A DNA stretch of 64,000 nt from Solilutibacter pythonis (GCF_003697345.1 NZ_RFLY01000001.1:221774-285773), one strand, 5' to 3'; positions 36,848 through 45,835 are shown, counted from the first letter of the stretch. Notes: generated by a model not told the origin, from the sequence alone. Program-made: numbers and translations.

Positions 36848-37869
36848 GCAAACCTCGATGCGGGCAGGCCGAGCCATTCCAGCGCGGTGCCGTGGTAGAG
36901 CCGGGCCTGTTCGGCACCGGTGAGGGCCAGCCGTTCGATGCCTTCGCCCGGTGTCTCTTCGCCGAGTGGGAAGGGGTAGTCGGTGCCGAGCATCACCCGC
37001 TCTACGCCGCAGGCATCGAGCAGATAGCGCAATGCGCGTTCGTCGGCCACCCACGAGTCGAAGTACAGCCGCTTGAGGTATTCGCGTGGATTGCGGAAGT
37101 TGTCGGTGGCGACGAGGTCGGGCCGCATGTTGAAGCCGTGTTCGATGCGGCCGATGGTATAGGGAAAGCTGCCACCGCCGTGAGCCATGCATATTTTCAG
37201 TCGCGGCAGGCGCTCCAGCACCCCGCCGAACACCAGGCAGCAGGCCGCGCGCGCTTGTTCGGCCGGCATGCCGACCAGCCAGGGCAGCCAGTATTTCGGC
37301 ATTGAATCGCTGCCCATCATGTCCCACGGGTGCACCAGGATCGCCGCGCCAAGCTCCGCCGCGGCTTCGAAGAAGGGGAAGAGTTCGGGGGCGTCGAGGT
37401 TCCAGTGGCGGCCGTCGGCCAGATGCAGGTGCGAACCGATCTGCACGCCTTGCAGGCCGAGTTCGTCCATGCAGCGCTCCAGTTCGCGGATCGCCAGTTG
37501 CGGCGATTGCAACGGCACCGTGCCGATGCCGGCGTAGTGGCGGGGATGCGCGGATACGGTTTGGGCCATGTGGTCGTTGAGCGCCCGGTGCAGTTCCAGC
37601 GCATGGTTGGCCTTGGCCCAGTAGCTGAACATCACCGGCACGGTGGAGAGCACCTGCACCTGTACGCCGAAGCCCGCGTATTCCCCGATGCGGATTTGCG
37701 CATCCCAGGTCTTGGGCCATATCTCGCGGAAGAACTTGCCGTCGCGGTAGATGCGCGAGCGGCCGTCCTCGCCGTGGTGGATCACCGGGAAACGCGCCTC
37801 CCCGTACTTCGCGGCCAGATCGGGCCAGTCGCGCGGCAGGTAATGGGCGTGGATATCGATCTTCAGCAT
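36844..37869 (-). CDS. 2-amino-3-carboxymuconate-6-semialdehyde decarboxylase (ACMSD)
   Basis: This 341-residue zinc enzyme of the amidohydrolase superfamily decarboxylates ACMS to 2-aminomuconate semialdehyde, steering the pathway away from quinolinate and NAD. The metal ligands are visible in MLKIDIHAHYLP (HxH at residues 7 and 9), ILVHPWDMMGSD and VMLGTDYPFPLGE. I chose the ATG at 37869; a longer frame upstream overlaps the dioxygenase gene. The spacing to nbaC is two bases. In Pseudomonas the equivalent gene is called nbaD. Confidence 0.93.
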   Translation of the reverse strand: MLKIDIHAHYLPRDWPDLAAKYGEARFPVIHHGEDGRSRIYRDGKFFREIWPKTWDAQIRIGEYAGFGVQVQVLSTVPVMFSYWAKANHALELHRALNDHMAQTVSAHPRHYAGIGTVPLQSPQLAIRELERCMDELGLQGVQIGSHLHLADGRHWNLDAPELFPFFEAAAELGAAILVHPWDMMGSDSMPKYWLPWLVGMPAEQARAACCLVFGGVLERLPRLKICMAHGGGSFPYTIGRIEHGFNMRPDLVATDNFRNPREYLKRLYFDSWVADERALRYLLDACGVERVMLGTDYPFPLGEETPGEGIERLALTGAEQARLYHGTALEWLGLPASRFA

Positions 37870-37871
37870 GT

Positions 37872-38420
37872 TCAGGTGATGTCCGCGCGGTTGTCGGCCC
37901 GCGTCTCGTAGCGCGAGGGACGTGGATTCAACGTGCCGCATCGGCCACAGGTGCGCAGTTCATCGTTCTTGTAGAAGGTCTCGAAGATGCGGAAGAAGTC
38001 CGCCTCGATGTCCTTGAGATGAAAACGCTCCTCGTACAGGCCATGGTTGCATCGCACGCAGAACCACATCAAGGCGTCGTCCTCGTACGGCTGGCGTTTG
38101 CGCTCGATCACCAGCCCCACCGAGTGTTCCATCCGTTGTGGCGAATGCGGCACTCGCGGCGGCAGGTAGAAGACTTCGCCGGCTTTGATCGGGATGTCGC
38201 GCACCCGGCCGTCCTCCTGGATCTTCAGCACCATTTCGCCTTCGAGCTGGTAGAACCATTCGGGACCTTCCTCCCGGTGGTAATCGGTGCGGGCATTCGG
38301 TCCGCCGACGATCATCACGATGAAATCCTCCTGCACGATGCACTTGTTGCCGACCGGCGGCTTCAGCAGGTGGCGGTTTTCCTCGATCCAGGCTTGCAGG
38401 TTGAAGGCGGCGGGCAGCAT
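37872..38420 (-). CDS. nbaC: 3-hydroxyanthranilate 3,4-dioxygenase
   Basis: This 182-residue cupin dioxygenase opens the ring of 3-hydroxyanthranilate to ACMS. The iron ligands are His48, Glu54 and His92 (in [14 protein letters not shown] and [11 protein letters not shown]). The C-terminus has a rubredoxin-like second metal site with two CxxC pairs (Cys121/124 and Cys158/161), as in other bacterial enzymes of this type. It follows the secreted protein gene by two bases and precedes the decarboxylase gene by two bases. Confidence 0.95.
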   Translation of the reverse strand: MLPAAFNLQAWIEENRHLLKPPVGNKCIVQEDFIVMIVGGPNARTDYHREEGPEWFYQLEGEMVLKIQEDGRVRDIPIKAGEVFYLPPRVPHSPQRMEHSVGLVIERKRQPYEDDALMWFCVRCNHGLYEERFHLKDIEADFFRIFETFYKNDELRTCGRCGTLNPRPSRYETRADNRADIT

Positions 38421-38422
38421 GG

Positions 38423-39052
38423 TCAGTTTTTCTTCCCGCGGCCCTGCGCTTTGGCGCGGAGATCCTCGATGGTGGGAGCGGGTTCATGGATCGTCTGGCC
38501 GGTCTCCTTGACCCAGTCGGAAACCTTGGCCCTGGATTCTTCCAGCGTGCGTCCCGCCATGTGTTTGCGTTCGTCCTCGCCGATGGCCGATGTGGCGACG
38601 GGAAAAAGATAGAAACCATGACTGTCGCTCCCGATCTGCGTGCCGTACCACTGCGGCTGTAGATTTTCCATCAGCAGGCGGTCCCAGGCGGCGGCGGTGA
38701 TCCAGCGGTTCTCCGCCGTGTCCTCAAGCGTCATCGCAAGCGTCGCCAGCGCATGGGCGATGCGGTAATCGGCGGCACTCCCGCCATTCTGGAAAACGAA
38801 GGCGGCATGGCGGTAATCGTTGGCGGTGCGGAGGCGGCCTTCGTGCAGCAGCTCGCGCACCCGGGTGCGGCGCTCGAAGTCGCGGGCGATGACTTTGCGC
38901 CAGTCCACCGAACCGTTTTTACGGTCGGTCTGACCCTGCTCGAACAGGGTGCGCAACTCGGCATTGTCCCGTGGCGCGGGCGACTCCAGCGCTTGGGCGG
39001 AGGCGGCGGAAAATGCCAGCAGGCAGGCGGCGGAAAGCCAGATCGTCTTCAT
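38423..39052 (-). CDS. Secreted protein of unknown function within the kynurenine operon
   Basis: This 209-residue protein starts with a cleavable signal peptide ([19 protein letters not shown]), so it is exported. The mature part is polar and helical, with [20 protein letters not shown] and [20 protein letters not shown], a pattern seen in uncharacterised periplasmic proteins of this bacterial group. It ends in a basic tail (KAQGRGKKN). The ATG lies inside the 3' end of the RidA gene and the stop lies two bases before nbaC, so it is embedded in the operon. A link to kynurenine metabolism is not obvious. Confidence 0.75.
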   Translation of the reverse strand: MKTIWLSAACLLAFSAASAQALESPAPRDNAELRTLFEQGQTDRKNGSVDWRKVIARDFERRTRVRELLHEGRLRTANDYRHAAFVFQNGGSAADYRIAHALATLAMTLEDTAENRWITAAAWDRLLMENLQPQWYGTQIGSDSHGFYLFPVATSAIGEDERKHMAGRTLEESRAKVSDWVKETGQTIHEPAPTIEDLRAKAQGRGKKN

Positions 39053-39477
39053 TCGGGCGTCCTCGTGGCGGCGATGCATTTCAGTTCGATGGCGATGGGC
39101 GTGGGCAGCGCGGCGATGCCGAGCGTGGTGCGGCAGGGCGCGCGGTCGATGTCGGGGAAATGTTCGGCCCAGATTGCGTTGTAGGCATCGAAGTCGTGCG
39201 CCATGTCGGTGAGAAAGACGGTGACGTCCACCAAGTCCTCCCAGCGGGCGCCGCTGGCTTCCAACACCGCGCGCGCGTTGGCGAACACCGCGCGGGTCTG
39301 CGCCACGATGTCGTAGGCGATGAGCCGGCCTTCGTCGCCGTAGACGTTGCCGGGCACGCCATCGCCATCCACGGCGCGCGGGCCGATGCCGGACAGGAAC
39401 AGCAGCCCGCCGACGCGGCGTGCATGGGGGTAATGGCCAACCGGCTTGGGCGCGTTGTCGCTGCGGATGCCGTTCAC
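39049..39477 (-). CDS. RidA-family 2-aminomuconate deaminase
   Basis: This 142-residue protein is a RidA/YjgF-type deaminase. Motifs include GLLFLSGIGPRAVDG, VDVTVFLTDMAHDFDAYN and the C-terminal PCRTTLGIAALPTPIAIE, whose arginine binds the substrate carboxylate. Its place among kmo, kynU, nbaC, ACMSD and an aldehyde dehydrogenase points to deamination of 2-aminomuconate to 4-oxalocrotonate, as done by the related deaminase of nitrobenzoate and aminophenol pathways. A generic enamine deaminase role is the alternative. The start overlaps the carbonic anhydrase stop by four bases. Confidence 0.85.
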   Translation of the reverse strand: MNGIRSDNAPKPVGHYPHARRVGGLLFLSGIGPRAVDGDGVPGNVYGDEGRLIAYDIVAQTRAVFANARAVLEASGARWEDLVDVTVFLTDMAHDFDAYNAIWAEHFPDIDRAPCRTTLGIAALPTPIAIELKCIAATRTPE

Positions 39478-40133
39478 CGATCCTCCCGGTCGATGCGGAT
39501 GCGCGCCAGCGCCTCGGGGTATTGCCCCGCCAGATCGGATGGCGAGGTGGCGTTGAGGCCGAGATCGTGAGCGCGGCCATCGCGCAGGGTGTAGACCCAG
39601 GCATGCACCGCGAGCGCCTGCCCGCGTGCCCAGGCATCCTGGACGATGGTGGACTGGCAGACGTTGACCGCCTGTTCAAGCGCGTTCAGTTCGCACAGGC
39701 GGTCGTGGGCGAGTTCGGCGTCGAGCGGGGCGAGGATGCCGGCGTGCTTCTCGGCAACGTCGCCGACGTGGCGAATCCAGTTGTCGGCCAGCCCCACGCG
39801 GGTCTGGTGCAGGGCGGCATGGACGCCGCTGCAACCGTAATGCCCGACCACCAGGATATGCCCGACCTTCAGCACGTCCACCGCGAACTGGATCACCGAC
39901 AGGCAGTTGAGGTCGGTATGCACGACGACATTCGCGATATTGCGATGGACGAAGACCTCGCCCGGCGCCAGGTCGATCACCTGGTTGGCCGGCACGCGCG
40001 AGTCGGAGCAGCCGATCCACAGGTATTGCGGTGACTGCTGGGCGGAAAGGCGCTCGAAGAAGTGCGGGTCCTCGGCGTGGATGCGCTCGGCCCAGGCGCG
40101 GTTCTTGCGAAGCAGATGGTCGATGCGGGTCAT
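39474..40133 (-). CDS. can: Beta-class carbonic anhydrase
   Basis: This 219-residue zinc enzyme hydrates CO2 to bicarbonate. The zinc ligands are Cys42, His98 and Cys101 with the Asp44-Arg46 dyad (WIGCSDSRVPANQ; VVGHYGCSGV), the classical beta-class arrangement. It sits between the aldehyde dehydrogenase and RidA genes of the kynurenine operon, with the RidA gene overlapping its 3' end. A possible reason is to handle CO2 released by the ACMS decarboxylase step, but that is inference. A 217-base gap in front may contain a promoter of its own. Confidence 0.93.
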   Translation of the reverse strand: MTRIDHLLRKNRAWAERIHAEDPHFFERLSAQQSPQYLWIGCSDSRVPANQVIDLAPGEVFVHRNIANVVVHTDLNCLSVIQFAVDVLKVGHILVVGHYGCSGVHAALHQTRVGLADNWIRHVGDVAEKHAGILAPLDAELAHDRLCELNALEQAVNVCQSTIVQDAWARGQALAVHAWVYTLRDGRAHDLGLNATSPSDLAGQYPEALARIRIDREDR

Positions 40134-40350
40134 GGCGTATGGCTTGCCAGCCCTGGGCCGGCTTCAGCGGGCAAGCATACGCGTTTGTGGTGGGCCGGAT
40201 GGTCCGGGCGTGGCGGCGCGGGCCACGGCTCCCGGTTCGGCGGGCACGCCTGGCCCGCCGCGTGCTTGGCGATGAATACGCCGTTGGAAAGGGAGGCATG
40301 GAAACTGGCGGTGGCGGAAGGGGGCGGCTTCCTTCGACATCGGCCTTGCC

Positions 40351-41778
40351 TTATCCGGTGAAGCCGACCGAGCGGGTCTCGGTGAAAAACCGCATCGCCT
40401 CCAGCCCGCCCTCGCGGCCGTAGCCCGATTGCCCGACGCCACCGAAGGGTGTGCGCAGGTCGCGCAGCAGCCAGGTATTGATCCAGACCATGCCGCAGCG
40501 TATTCGCGCGGCCAGACGGTGGGCGCGGGCGAAGTCGCGCGTCCATACCGAGGCGGCCAGGCCGTAGTCGCTGGCGTTCGCGAGCGCCAGCGCGTGAGCC
40601 TCGTCGTCGAAGGGTTGCAGGGTGAGCACCGGGCCGAAGATTTCCTCGCGGTTCGTCGCCGAATCGGGGCCAAGACCGTCGATGATCGTCGGCGCCACGA
40701 ACCAGCCGGGACGATCGAGCGCGACACCGCCCGCCAGCACATGGCCGCCCTCGTCGCGCGCGCGCTGGATCGCCGCCATCACCTTGGCGAAATGGGCCTC
40801 CGAGACCAGCGGGCCGATGCGGGTGGCTTCGTCCAGCGGGTCGCCAACGGCAAGCGCCGAAACGGCTTCGACCAGCGCATCGCGCACTTCGGCGTAGATG
40901 CCGCGCTCGATCAGCATGCGCGAGCCGCACAGGCATATCTGGCCGCTGTTCTGAAAGGCGCTTCGCACCAGCGTGTCGAGGTTCTCGCGCCATGCGCCAT
41001 CGGTGAAGACCAGGGTGGGATTCTTGCCGCCAAGCTCCAGCGAGACTTTCTTCAACATCGGCGCGGCGCGCTGGTGAATGCGTTTTCCCACCGTGGTGCT
41101 GCCGGTGAACGAGATCGCCTTGATGGCCGGCGCGATCACCATCGCTTCGCCGACCTTCGGGCCAACCCCGTGGACCAGATTGAACACGCCGGGTGGAAAG
41201 CCGATGGCCGCGGCCAACTCCGCCAGCATTGTCGCGCTGGCCGGGGTCACTTCCGAGGGCTTGGCGAGCAGCGTGTTTCCCGCCGCCAGCGCCGGTGCGA
41301 TCTTCCAGGTGAACAGGTAAAGCGGCAGATTCCACGGCGAAAGGGCGCCGACCACGCCCAGCGGGGGGCGCAGGGTGTAGTGCATCCCGGCTTCGCCGTG
41401 GTGGAACTCGCTGGAGAACTGCGTGGCGGCATGGGCGAAGAAGCGTAGGTTGCCGATGGCGCGCGGGATTTCCACTTGGCGCGCCAAGGCGACAGGCTTG
41501 CCGCCATCGCGCGCTTCGGCGCGGGCGAAATCCTCGATACGCGATTCGAGCGCCGTCGCCAGTTTTTCCAGCCAACGTGCGCGCTCGCTGGCGGGCAGGG
41601 CCGACCACATCGGCCAGGCGGCCTGGGCGGCGGCGATGGCGGTTTCGACGTCGCGCTCATCGCCATCGGCGGCTTCGGCATACACCGCGCCGCTGGCGGG
41701 GTCGTGGACAGGCAGCCAGCCACCGCCGGCGGCATCGCGCGGCGCGCCGTCGATCCAGTGCGGGAAGCGTTGCGTCAT
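40351..41778 (-). CDS. Aldehyde dehydrogenase, probable 2-aminomuconate semialdehyde dehydrogenase
   Basis: This 475-residue NAD-dependent aldehyde dehydrogenase has the catalytic cysteine in NSGQICLCGSRMLIE (about residue 282) and the general base in KKVSLELGGKNPTLVF. The NAD-binding segment is SFTGSTTVGKRIHQRAAPML and the C-terminal signature is EEIFGPVLTLQPF. Its context makes oxidation of 2-aminomuconate 6-semialdehyde to 2-aminomuconate the most likely reaction. 2-hydroxymuconate semialdehyde dehydrogenases are close relatives. It follows the SDR gene by 28 bases. Confidence 0.88.
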   Translation of the reverse strand: MTQRFPHWIDGAPRDAAGGGWLPVHDPASGAVYAEAADGDERDVETAIAAAQAAWPMWSALPASERARWLEKLATALESRIEDFARAEARDGGKPVALARQVEIPRAIGNLRFFAHAATQFSSEFHHGEAGMHYTLRPPLGVVGALSPWNLPLYLFTWKIAPALAAGNTLLAKPSEVTPASATMLAELAAAIGFPPGVFNLVHGVGPKVGEAMVIAPAIKAISFTGSTTVGKRIHQRAAPMLKKVSLELGGKNPTLVFTDGAWRENLDTLVRSAFQNSGQICLCGSRMLIERGIYAEVRDALVEAVSALAVGDPLDEATRIGPLVSEAHFAKVMAAIQRARDEGGHVLAGGVALDRPGWFVAPTIIDGLGPDSATNREEIFGPVLTLQPFDDEAHALALANASDYGLAASVWTRDFARAHRLAARIRCGMVWINTWLLRDLRTPFGGVGQSGYGREGGLEAMRFFTETRSVGFTG

Positions 41779-41806
41779 CGGCCCGGCCTGGGTTGGCGGG
41801 GTGGAG

Positions 41807-42595
41807 TCAGATCGAATTCATCCGTCCGCCATCCACCGCGATCGACTGGCCGCTGACGTAAGCCGCCGCCGGCGTGCAGAGGAAGACGATCACGCTGGCC
41901 ACCTCGGCGGGGTCGGCGAAGCGTTGCGCCGGAATCAGCGCCCGCATCGCCGCCCGCACTTCGTTCTCGGGCTTGCCGCTCTGCGCCATCTGGTCCCTGA
42001 CGATCTGGGCGATGCGCCCGGTTTCGGTGAAGCCGGGCAGCACGTTGTTGACGGTGATGCCGTCGGCGGCCAGTTCCTTCGAGAGCGTCTTGGCCCAGCC
42101 GGCCACGGCCGCGCGGGTGGTGTTGGAAACGCCCAGGTTGGGGATCGGCTCGTAGACCGAGGTTGAAATCACGTTGACGATGCGCCCGTAGCCGGCTTCG
42201 CGCATGCCGGGCGTCAGCGCCTGGGCCAATGTCTGGTTGGCGATGAGGTGCTGGCGGTAGGCGGCGAGGAAGGCGTCGATGTCGGCATCGATGGCGCGGC
42301 CGCCGGGCGGGCCGCCGCTGTTGTTGACCAGGACGTGTACCGGGCGCTCGGCGGCCAGGGCGTTCGTCGCCGTGCGCAGGGCATCGGTGTCGGCGATGTC
42401 GGTGGTGATGAAGCCATGCCGCTGGCTTCCATGCCGGGGCAGGGTGGCGATCACTTCGCGCAATGCCGGCTCGCGCCGCGCCAGTACGGTGACATCGGCG
42501 CCGAGCTGCGCCAGTTCAATGGCCGTGGCGCGGCCGATGCCCTCGGAAGCGCCGCAGACAAGGGCATGTTTGCCGGTGAGATCAAGTTGCATCAT
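41807..42595 (-). CDS. Short-chain dehydrogenase/reductase family protein lacking the Tyr-Lys pair
   Basis: This 262-residue protein has a clear Rossmann fold with the dinucleotide motif CGASEGIG (near residues 14-21), HVLVNNSGGPPGG and the C-terminal YVSGQSIAVDGGRMNS. Where classical SDRs have YxxxK, this protein reads LGVSNTTRAAVAGWAKTL: the tyrosine is replaced by serine and the lysine by arginine. It may work by a different mechanism or be non-catalytic. It is usually annotated as a 3-oxoacyl-ACP reductase-like protein, which I would not trust here. It overlaps the PaiB-like gene by 14 bases and precedes the aldehyde dehydrogenase gene. Confidence 0.85.
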   Translation of the reverse strand: MMQLDLTGKHALVCGASEGIGRATAIELAQLGADVTVLARREPALREVIATLPRHGSQRHGFITTDIADTDALRTATNALAAERPVHVLVNNSGGPPGGRAIDADIDAFLAAYRQHLIANQTLAQALTPGMREAGYGRIVNVISTSVYEPIPNLGVSNTTRAAVAGWAKTLSKELAADGITVNNVLPGFTETGRIAQIVRDQMAQSGKPENEVRAAMRALIPAQRFADPAEVASVIVFLCTPAAAYVSGQSIAVDGGRMNSI

Positions 42596-43223
42596 CAGGT
42601 TCCTTCAAGGTGTCTTGCATCAAGCGGGCGATGTGCCGGGCGTCGTGGCCGTTCTGCGCGGCCAGCCGGCCGGCGACGGCCCGGCGGTTGTCGTGCGGCT
42701 GATTCTGGCTCAGTTTGTCCTTGATTTCGATGTGCTCGGGGCGCAGGCGGAATCCTCGGACGCCGCGTAGCTGGACGCGTTCGGCCGGGTTGTCCGGGTC
42801 GAAGCGCCAATCGCCGCCGGCGGCCTGTTCGAAGTGCCGGCTCATGCGGGCGATCAGTTCGATCAGGCTTTCCTCGTCGTCGAATTGTTGCAGCCGCCAG
42901 TGCAGGTGGGCGGTGCTGTAGTTCCAGGTGGGCACGCGGGCCTGTTCGGCCTTGTCCGTATACCGACTGGCGGATACGTAGGCATGCGGGCCATGCACGA
43001 TCACCAGTGCCGGCGCATCGTCCAGGCGCGCCTGCGGGTTGGCCCGGGCCCAATGGCCTTCGACCAGCACGCCATCGGCATCGCGCCGGTAGAGCACGGG
43101 GATCTGGCTGGCGATGGGCGCGCCATCGGCGGTGGCGGTGAGCAGGGTGACGAAGGGGTTGTGCGCGATCAGTGTGTCCAGCCGGCTCGGGTCATCGTTG
43201 GCGAAGACACGCTGGACGAACAT
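42582..43223 (-). CDS. FMN-binding PaiB-like protein
   Basis: This 213-residue protein is of the PaiB family, often called FMN-binding negative transcriptional regulator. It has a split-barrel flavin fold with FVTLLTATADGAPIASQIPV, ALVIVHGPHAYVSASRYT and VPTWNYSTAHLHWRLQQFDD, the family signature. The C-terminus adds a helical region. There is no DNA-binding helix-turn-helix, so regulation would be indirect. A regulatory role in this operon is only suggested by position. It lies two bases after the small acidic protein gene. Confidence 0.85.
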   Translation of the reverse strand: MFVQRVFANDDPSRLDTLIAHNPFVTLLTATADGAPIASQIPVLYRRDADGVLVEGHWARANPQARLDDAPALVIVHGPHAYVSASRYTDKAEQARVPTWNYSTAHLHWRLQQFDDEESLIELIARMSRHFEQAAGGDWRFDPDNPAERVQLRGVRGFRLRPEHIEIKDKLSQNQPHDNRRAVAGRLAAQNGHDARHIARLMQDTLKEPDDAT

Positions 43224-43225
43224 GC

Positions 43226-43552
43226 CTAGGCCCGCCGGCCCAGATTCAGCACCATCTTGGCGCGCAGTCGGTCGTCATCGCCCGTGGGCGGCGAAATGTC
43301 GTGCAGGCTGAAGCCGCGATGTAGGGCGTCGTCCTCGTCCAGGCCGTCGAAGGCGACGAATTCGGCATCCATCAACGCGGCGCGCGCGGTATCCGGGCTG
43401 TCGTAGGGCAGGGTGGCGCCGTCGGCATCGAGCACCTCGGCGGTACCGGCCTCGCGCACGCGCAAACGCGCCCAGATCAGCGTGTCGCCAAGCGTGGCGA
43501 GCCACCATTCGTCGTGAGCCATGTCGTCGTCGTGCAAGGCGATTTCATTCAT
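43226..43552 (-). CDS. Small acidic cytoplasmic protein of unknown function
   Basis: This 108-residue protein is strongly acidic (MNEIALHDDDMAHDEWW; FVAFDGLDEDDALHRGF) and has no membrane segment. It ends in a more basic tail (DRLRAKMVLNLGRRA). I do not recognise the family. Its start overlaps the stop of the membrane protein gene in front (ATGA) and the PaiB-like gene follows two bases later, so it belongs to the same operon. Confidence 0.6.
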   Translation of the reverse strand: MNEIALHDDDMAHDEWWLATLGDTLIWARLRVREAGTAEVLDADGATLPYDSPDTARAALMDAEFVAFDGLDEDDALHRGFSLHDISPPTGDDDRLRAKMVLNLGRRA

Positions 43553-43866
43553 GCACCGATCTCCGGGAGGGCGAGCGACCACAGCCACAGCAAGCCGGCC
43601 ATCGCCAGGGCGAACAAAAAGGTGGCGAAGGCCAGGCAGGCGGGAGTGGCCAGGCCGGTAAAACCCGCATCGCGCACTTCGCGGTAGCGCATCGACAGTA
43701 GCCACCACAGCGCGCGCGGGTCGAGGAAGGCGCCTTCGCCCAGGCGCGCGCGCATTGCCGGGTGTCGGTCGCGTAGATGCACCAGCGCCAGCGGCCAGAA
43801 GATCACGAAGGCCGAAGCGCCGGCGATGGCGACGCCGACGAAGCACAGGGCGATGAACAACGCCAT
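43549..43866 (-). CDS. Small membrane protein with two transmembrane segments
   Basis: This 105-residue protein has an N-terminal membrane segment (ALFIALCFVGVAIAGASAFVIF) and a C-terminal one (ACLAFATFLFALAMAGLLWLW). They flank a cytoplasmic loop with HLRDRHPAMRARLGEGAFLD and ALWWLLSMRYREV. The loop resembles uncharacterised small membrane proteins of this bacterial family, but I cannot name one. It begins three bases after the asnS stop and is coupled to the next gene by an ATGA overlap. Confidence 0.7.
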   Translation of the reverse strand: MALFIALCFVGVAIAGASAFVIFWPLALVHLRDRHPAMRARLGEGAFLDPRALWWLLSMRYREVRDAGFTGLATPACLAFATFLFALAMAGLLWLWSLALPEIGA

Positions 43867-43869
43867 CGC

Positions 43870-45264
43870 TCAGAACTCCGCGTTGCCCGGCGCGCGCGGA
43901 TAGGCGATGGCGTCGCGGATGTTGGTCAGCCCGCAGACGTAGACCACCAGGCGTTCGAAGCCAAGCCCGAAACCGGCGTGCGGCACCGTGCCGTAGCGGC
44001 GGAAATCGCGGTACCAGCCGTAGTGCTCCGGATCCAGGCCGAATTGCTGCATGCGCGCATCGAGCAGGTCCAGGCGTTCCTCGCGTTGGCTGCCGCCGAT
44101 GATCTCGCCGATGCCCGGCGCCAGCACGTCCATCGCCGCCACCGTCTTGCCGTCGTCGTTCATGCGCATGTAGAAGGCTTTGATCGCCTCGGGATAGTTC
44201 ATGACCACCACAGGGCGACCGACGTGCTCTTCGGTCAGCCAGCGTTCGTGCTCGGTTTGCAGGTCGAGTCCCCATTCCACCGGGAATTCGAACTTCCTGC
44301 CGGCTTTTTGCAGCAGCGCGATGGCATCGGTGTAGTCGATGCGTTCGAACGGCGCGTTGATGAACGCTTCGAGGCGAGTGATGGCGTCCTTCTGCACGCG
44401 CTCGGCGATGAAGGCCATGTCGTCGCCGCGCTCGTCCAGTACGGCGCGGAACAGGTACTTGAGGAAATCCTCCGCCAGATTGGCGTCATCGTTCAGGTCG
44501 GCGAAGGCGATTTCCGGCTCGATCATCCAGAACTCGGCCAGATGGCGCGTGGTGTGGCTCTGCTCGGCGCGGAAGGTGGGGCCGAAGGTATAGACCTTGC
44601 TGAGCGCGAGGCAATGCGCCTCCACGTTGAGCTGGCCGGAAACGGTGAGGAAGGTCTCCTTGCCGAAGAAATCGCGGGAGAAATCGACTTCGCCCGCCTT
44701 GTCGCGGGGCAGGTTGGCCATGTCCAGCGTGGAGACGCGGAACATCTGGCCCGCGCCCTCGGCGTCGCTGGTGGTGATGATTGGGGTGGAAATCCAGTAG
44801 AAGCCTTGTTCGTGGAAGAAGCGATGCACCGCCATCGCCAGGCAGTGGCGGATGCGGGTGACGGCGCCGAACAGATTGGTGCGCGGACGCAGGTGGGCGA
44901 CCTCGCGCAGGAATTCCGGCGACATCGGCTTGGGTTGGATCGGGTAGGTCAGCGGGTCTTCCACCCAGCCGACGATCTCGACGTCGTCGGCCTGGATTTC
45001 GAAGCTCTGCCCCTTGCCCTTCGACTTGACCAGTTGGCCGCTGGCGATCACCGAGCAGCCGGGCGTCAGGCGCTTGATGTCCTCGAAATTGGCAAGCTGC
45101 CCGGCGGCGACCACCTGAATCGGGGCGAAACCGGAGCCGTCGCTGACGTTGACGAAGGCCAGCCCCGCCGAGCCGCGCACCGTGCGCACCCAGCCCTTGA
45201 CCGTCACCTGGCCGCCTTCGGGGAACTGGCCGGCCAGCGCGGCGGCCACGGATGTCGTCGTCAT
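43870..45264 (-). CDS. asnS: Asparaginyl-tRNA synthetase
   Basis: This 464-residue class IIb synthetase charges tRNA-Asn. An OB-fold anticodon-binding domain comes first ([20 protein letters not shown]). The class II motif 2 is in [23 protein letters not shown] (split here by length) and motif 3 is [17 protein letters not shown] chose the ATG at 45264 ([10 protein letters not shown]); an upstream ATG at 45297 adds eleven residues without homology. The gene is divergent from the A-type iron-sulfur gene and starts the long leftward block. Confidence 0.95.
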   Translation of the reverse strand: MTTTSVAAALAGQFPEGGQVTVKGWVRTVRGSAGLAFVNVSDGSGFAPIQVVAAGQLANFEDIKRLTPGCSVIASGQLVKSKGKGQSFEIQADDVEIVGWVEDPLTYPIQPKPMSPEFLREVAHLRPRTNLFGAVTRIRHCLAMAVHRFFHEQGFYWISTPIITTSDAEGAGQMFRVSTLDMANLPRDKAGEVDFSRDFFGKETFLTVSGQLNVEAHCLALSKVYTFGPTFRAEQSHTTRHLAEFWMIEPEIAFADLNDDANLAEDFLKYLFRAVLDERGDDMAFIAERVQKDAITRLEAFINAPFERIDYTDAIALLQKAGRKFEFPVEWGLDLQTEHERWLTEEHVGRPVVVMNYPEAIKAFYMRMNDDGKTVAAMDVLAPGIGEIIGGSQREERLDLLDARMQQFGLDPEHYGWYRDFRRYGTVPHAGFGLGFERLVVYVCGLTNIRDAIAYPRAPGNAEF

Positions 45265-45331
45265 CGTCTTGAATCCTGTGTTTCGGGCATCGATCAAGCG
45301 GGGAAGTTTAATTCAGAAGTACACTGCACCC

Positions 45332-45670
45332 ATGGCCGTCACCCTCGCCCCCGCCGCACTCGAACGCGTCCGCGCCTATCTCGCCGCCGATCCGGCCAAG
45401 GCCGGCTTGCGTTTCGGCGTCAAACGCACCGGCTGCTCCGGCTGGGGCTACGTGATCGACATGGCCGTGGCCGCCAACGATGGCGACGCGGTGTTCGAGC
45501 AGGACGGTGTCTGCGTATGGGTCGATGCCGACAGCCTGCCGCTGGTCGATGGCACCGAGATCGATTTCCTCAAGCAGGGCCTCAACGAGCAGTTCGTGTT
45601 CCGCAACCCCAACGTCAAGGGCGAGTGCGGCTGCGGCGAGAGCTTCACCACCGACCCGGAGAAGGGCTGA
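45332..45670 (+). CDS. A-type iron-sulfur assembly protein (IscA/SufA/ErpA family)
   Basis: This 112-residue protein is an A-type carrier that delivers Fe-S clusters or iron to target proteins. The three conserved cysteines are Cys35 in RTGCSGWGYV and Cys99 and Cys101 in KGECGCGESFTTD. Length is typical. No isc or suf genes lie next to it here, so whether it corresponds to IscA, SufA or ErpA is open. The ATG at 45332 is about 15 bases after a TACACT box that could be its -10. Confidence 0.9.
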   Translation: MAVTLAPAALERVRAYLAADPAKAGLRFGVKRTGCSGWGYVIDMAVAANDGDAVFEQDGVCVWVDADSLPLVDGTEIDFLKQGLNEQFVFRNPNVKGECGCGESFTTDPEKG

Positions 45671-45690
45671 ACCGGCCCGGCGGCGGCAAC

Positions 45691-45720
45691 TTGCCGCAAG
45701 TCCCATGATTCCTGCATAAT
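45691..45720 (+). promoter_or_regulatory. Promoter of the rpsF ribosomal-protein operon
   Basis: A -35 box TTGCCG (45691-45696) and a -10 box CATAAT (45715-45720) are separated by 18 bases. Transcription would start near 45727 and give a leader of about 109 bases before rpsF. Confidence 0.55.
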
Positions 45721-45793
45721 TTCCGGCTCCCTGCGGGGTCTCCCGCCGGGGTGCTCGCTCCACGGCGCCGCTGGCGGTGTCCGGGAGCTGTCG

Positions 45794-45815
45794 GGCAAGG
45801 CAATTCCGCCTTGCC
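45794..45815 (+). promoter_or_regulatory. Leader hairpin in front of rpsF, candidate S6:S18 autoregulatory site
   Basis: GGCAAGGC (45794-45801) and GCCTTGCC (45808-45815) form a perfect 8-bp stem with the loop AATTCC, ending 20 bases before the rpsF start. Many bacteria regulate this operon through an rpsF leader bound by S6:S18 at a CCG-containing loop. The loop-closing region here (TTCCG) fits loosely. It is not a terminator because no T-run follows. Confidence 0.45.
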
Positions 45816-45835
45816 GATATCCACGAGGAAACGAA

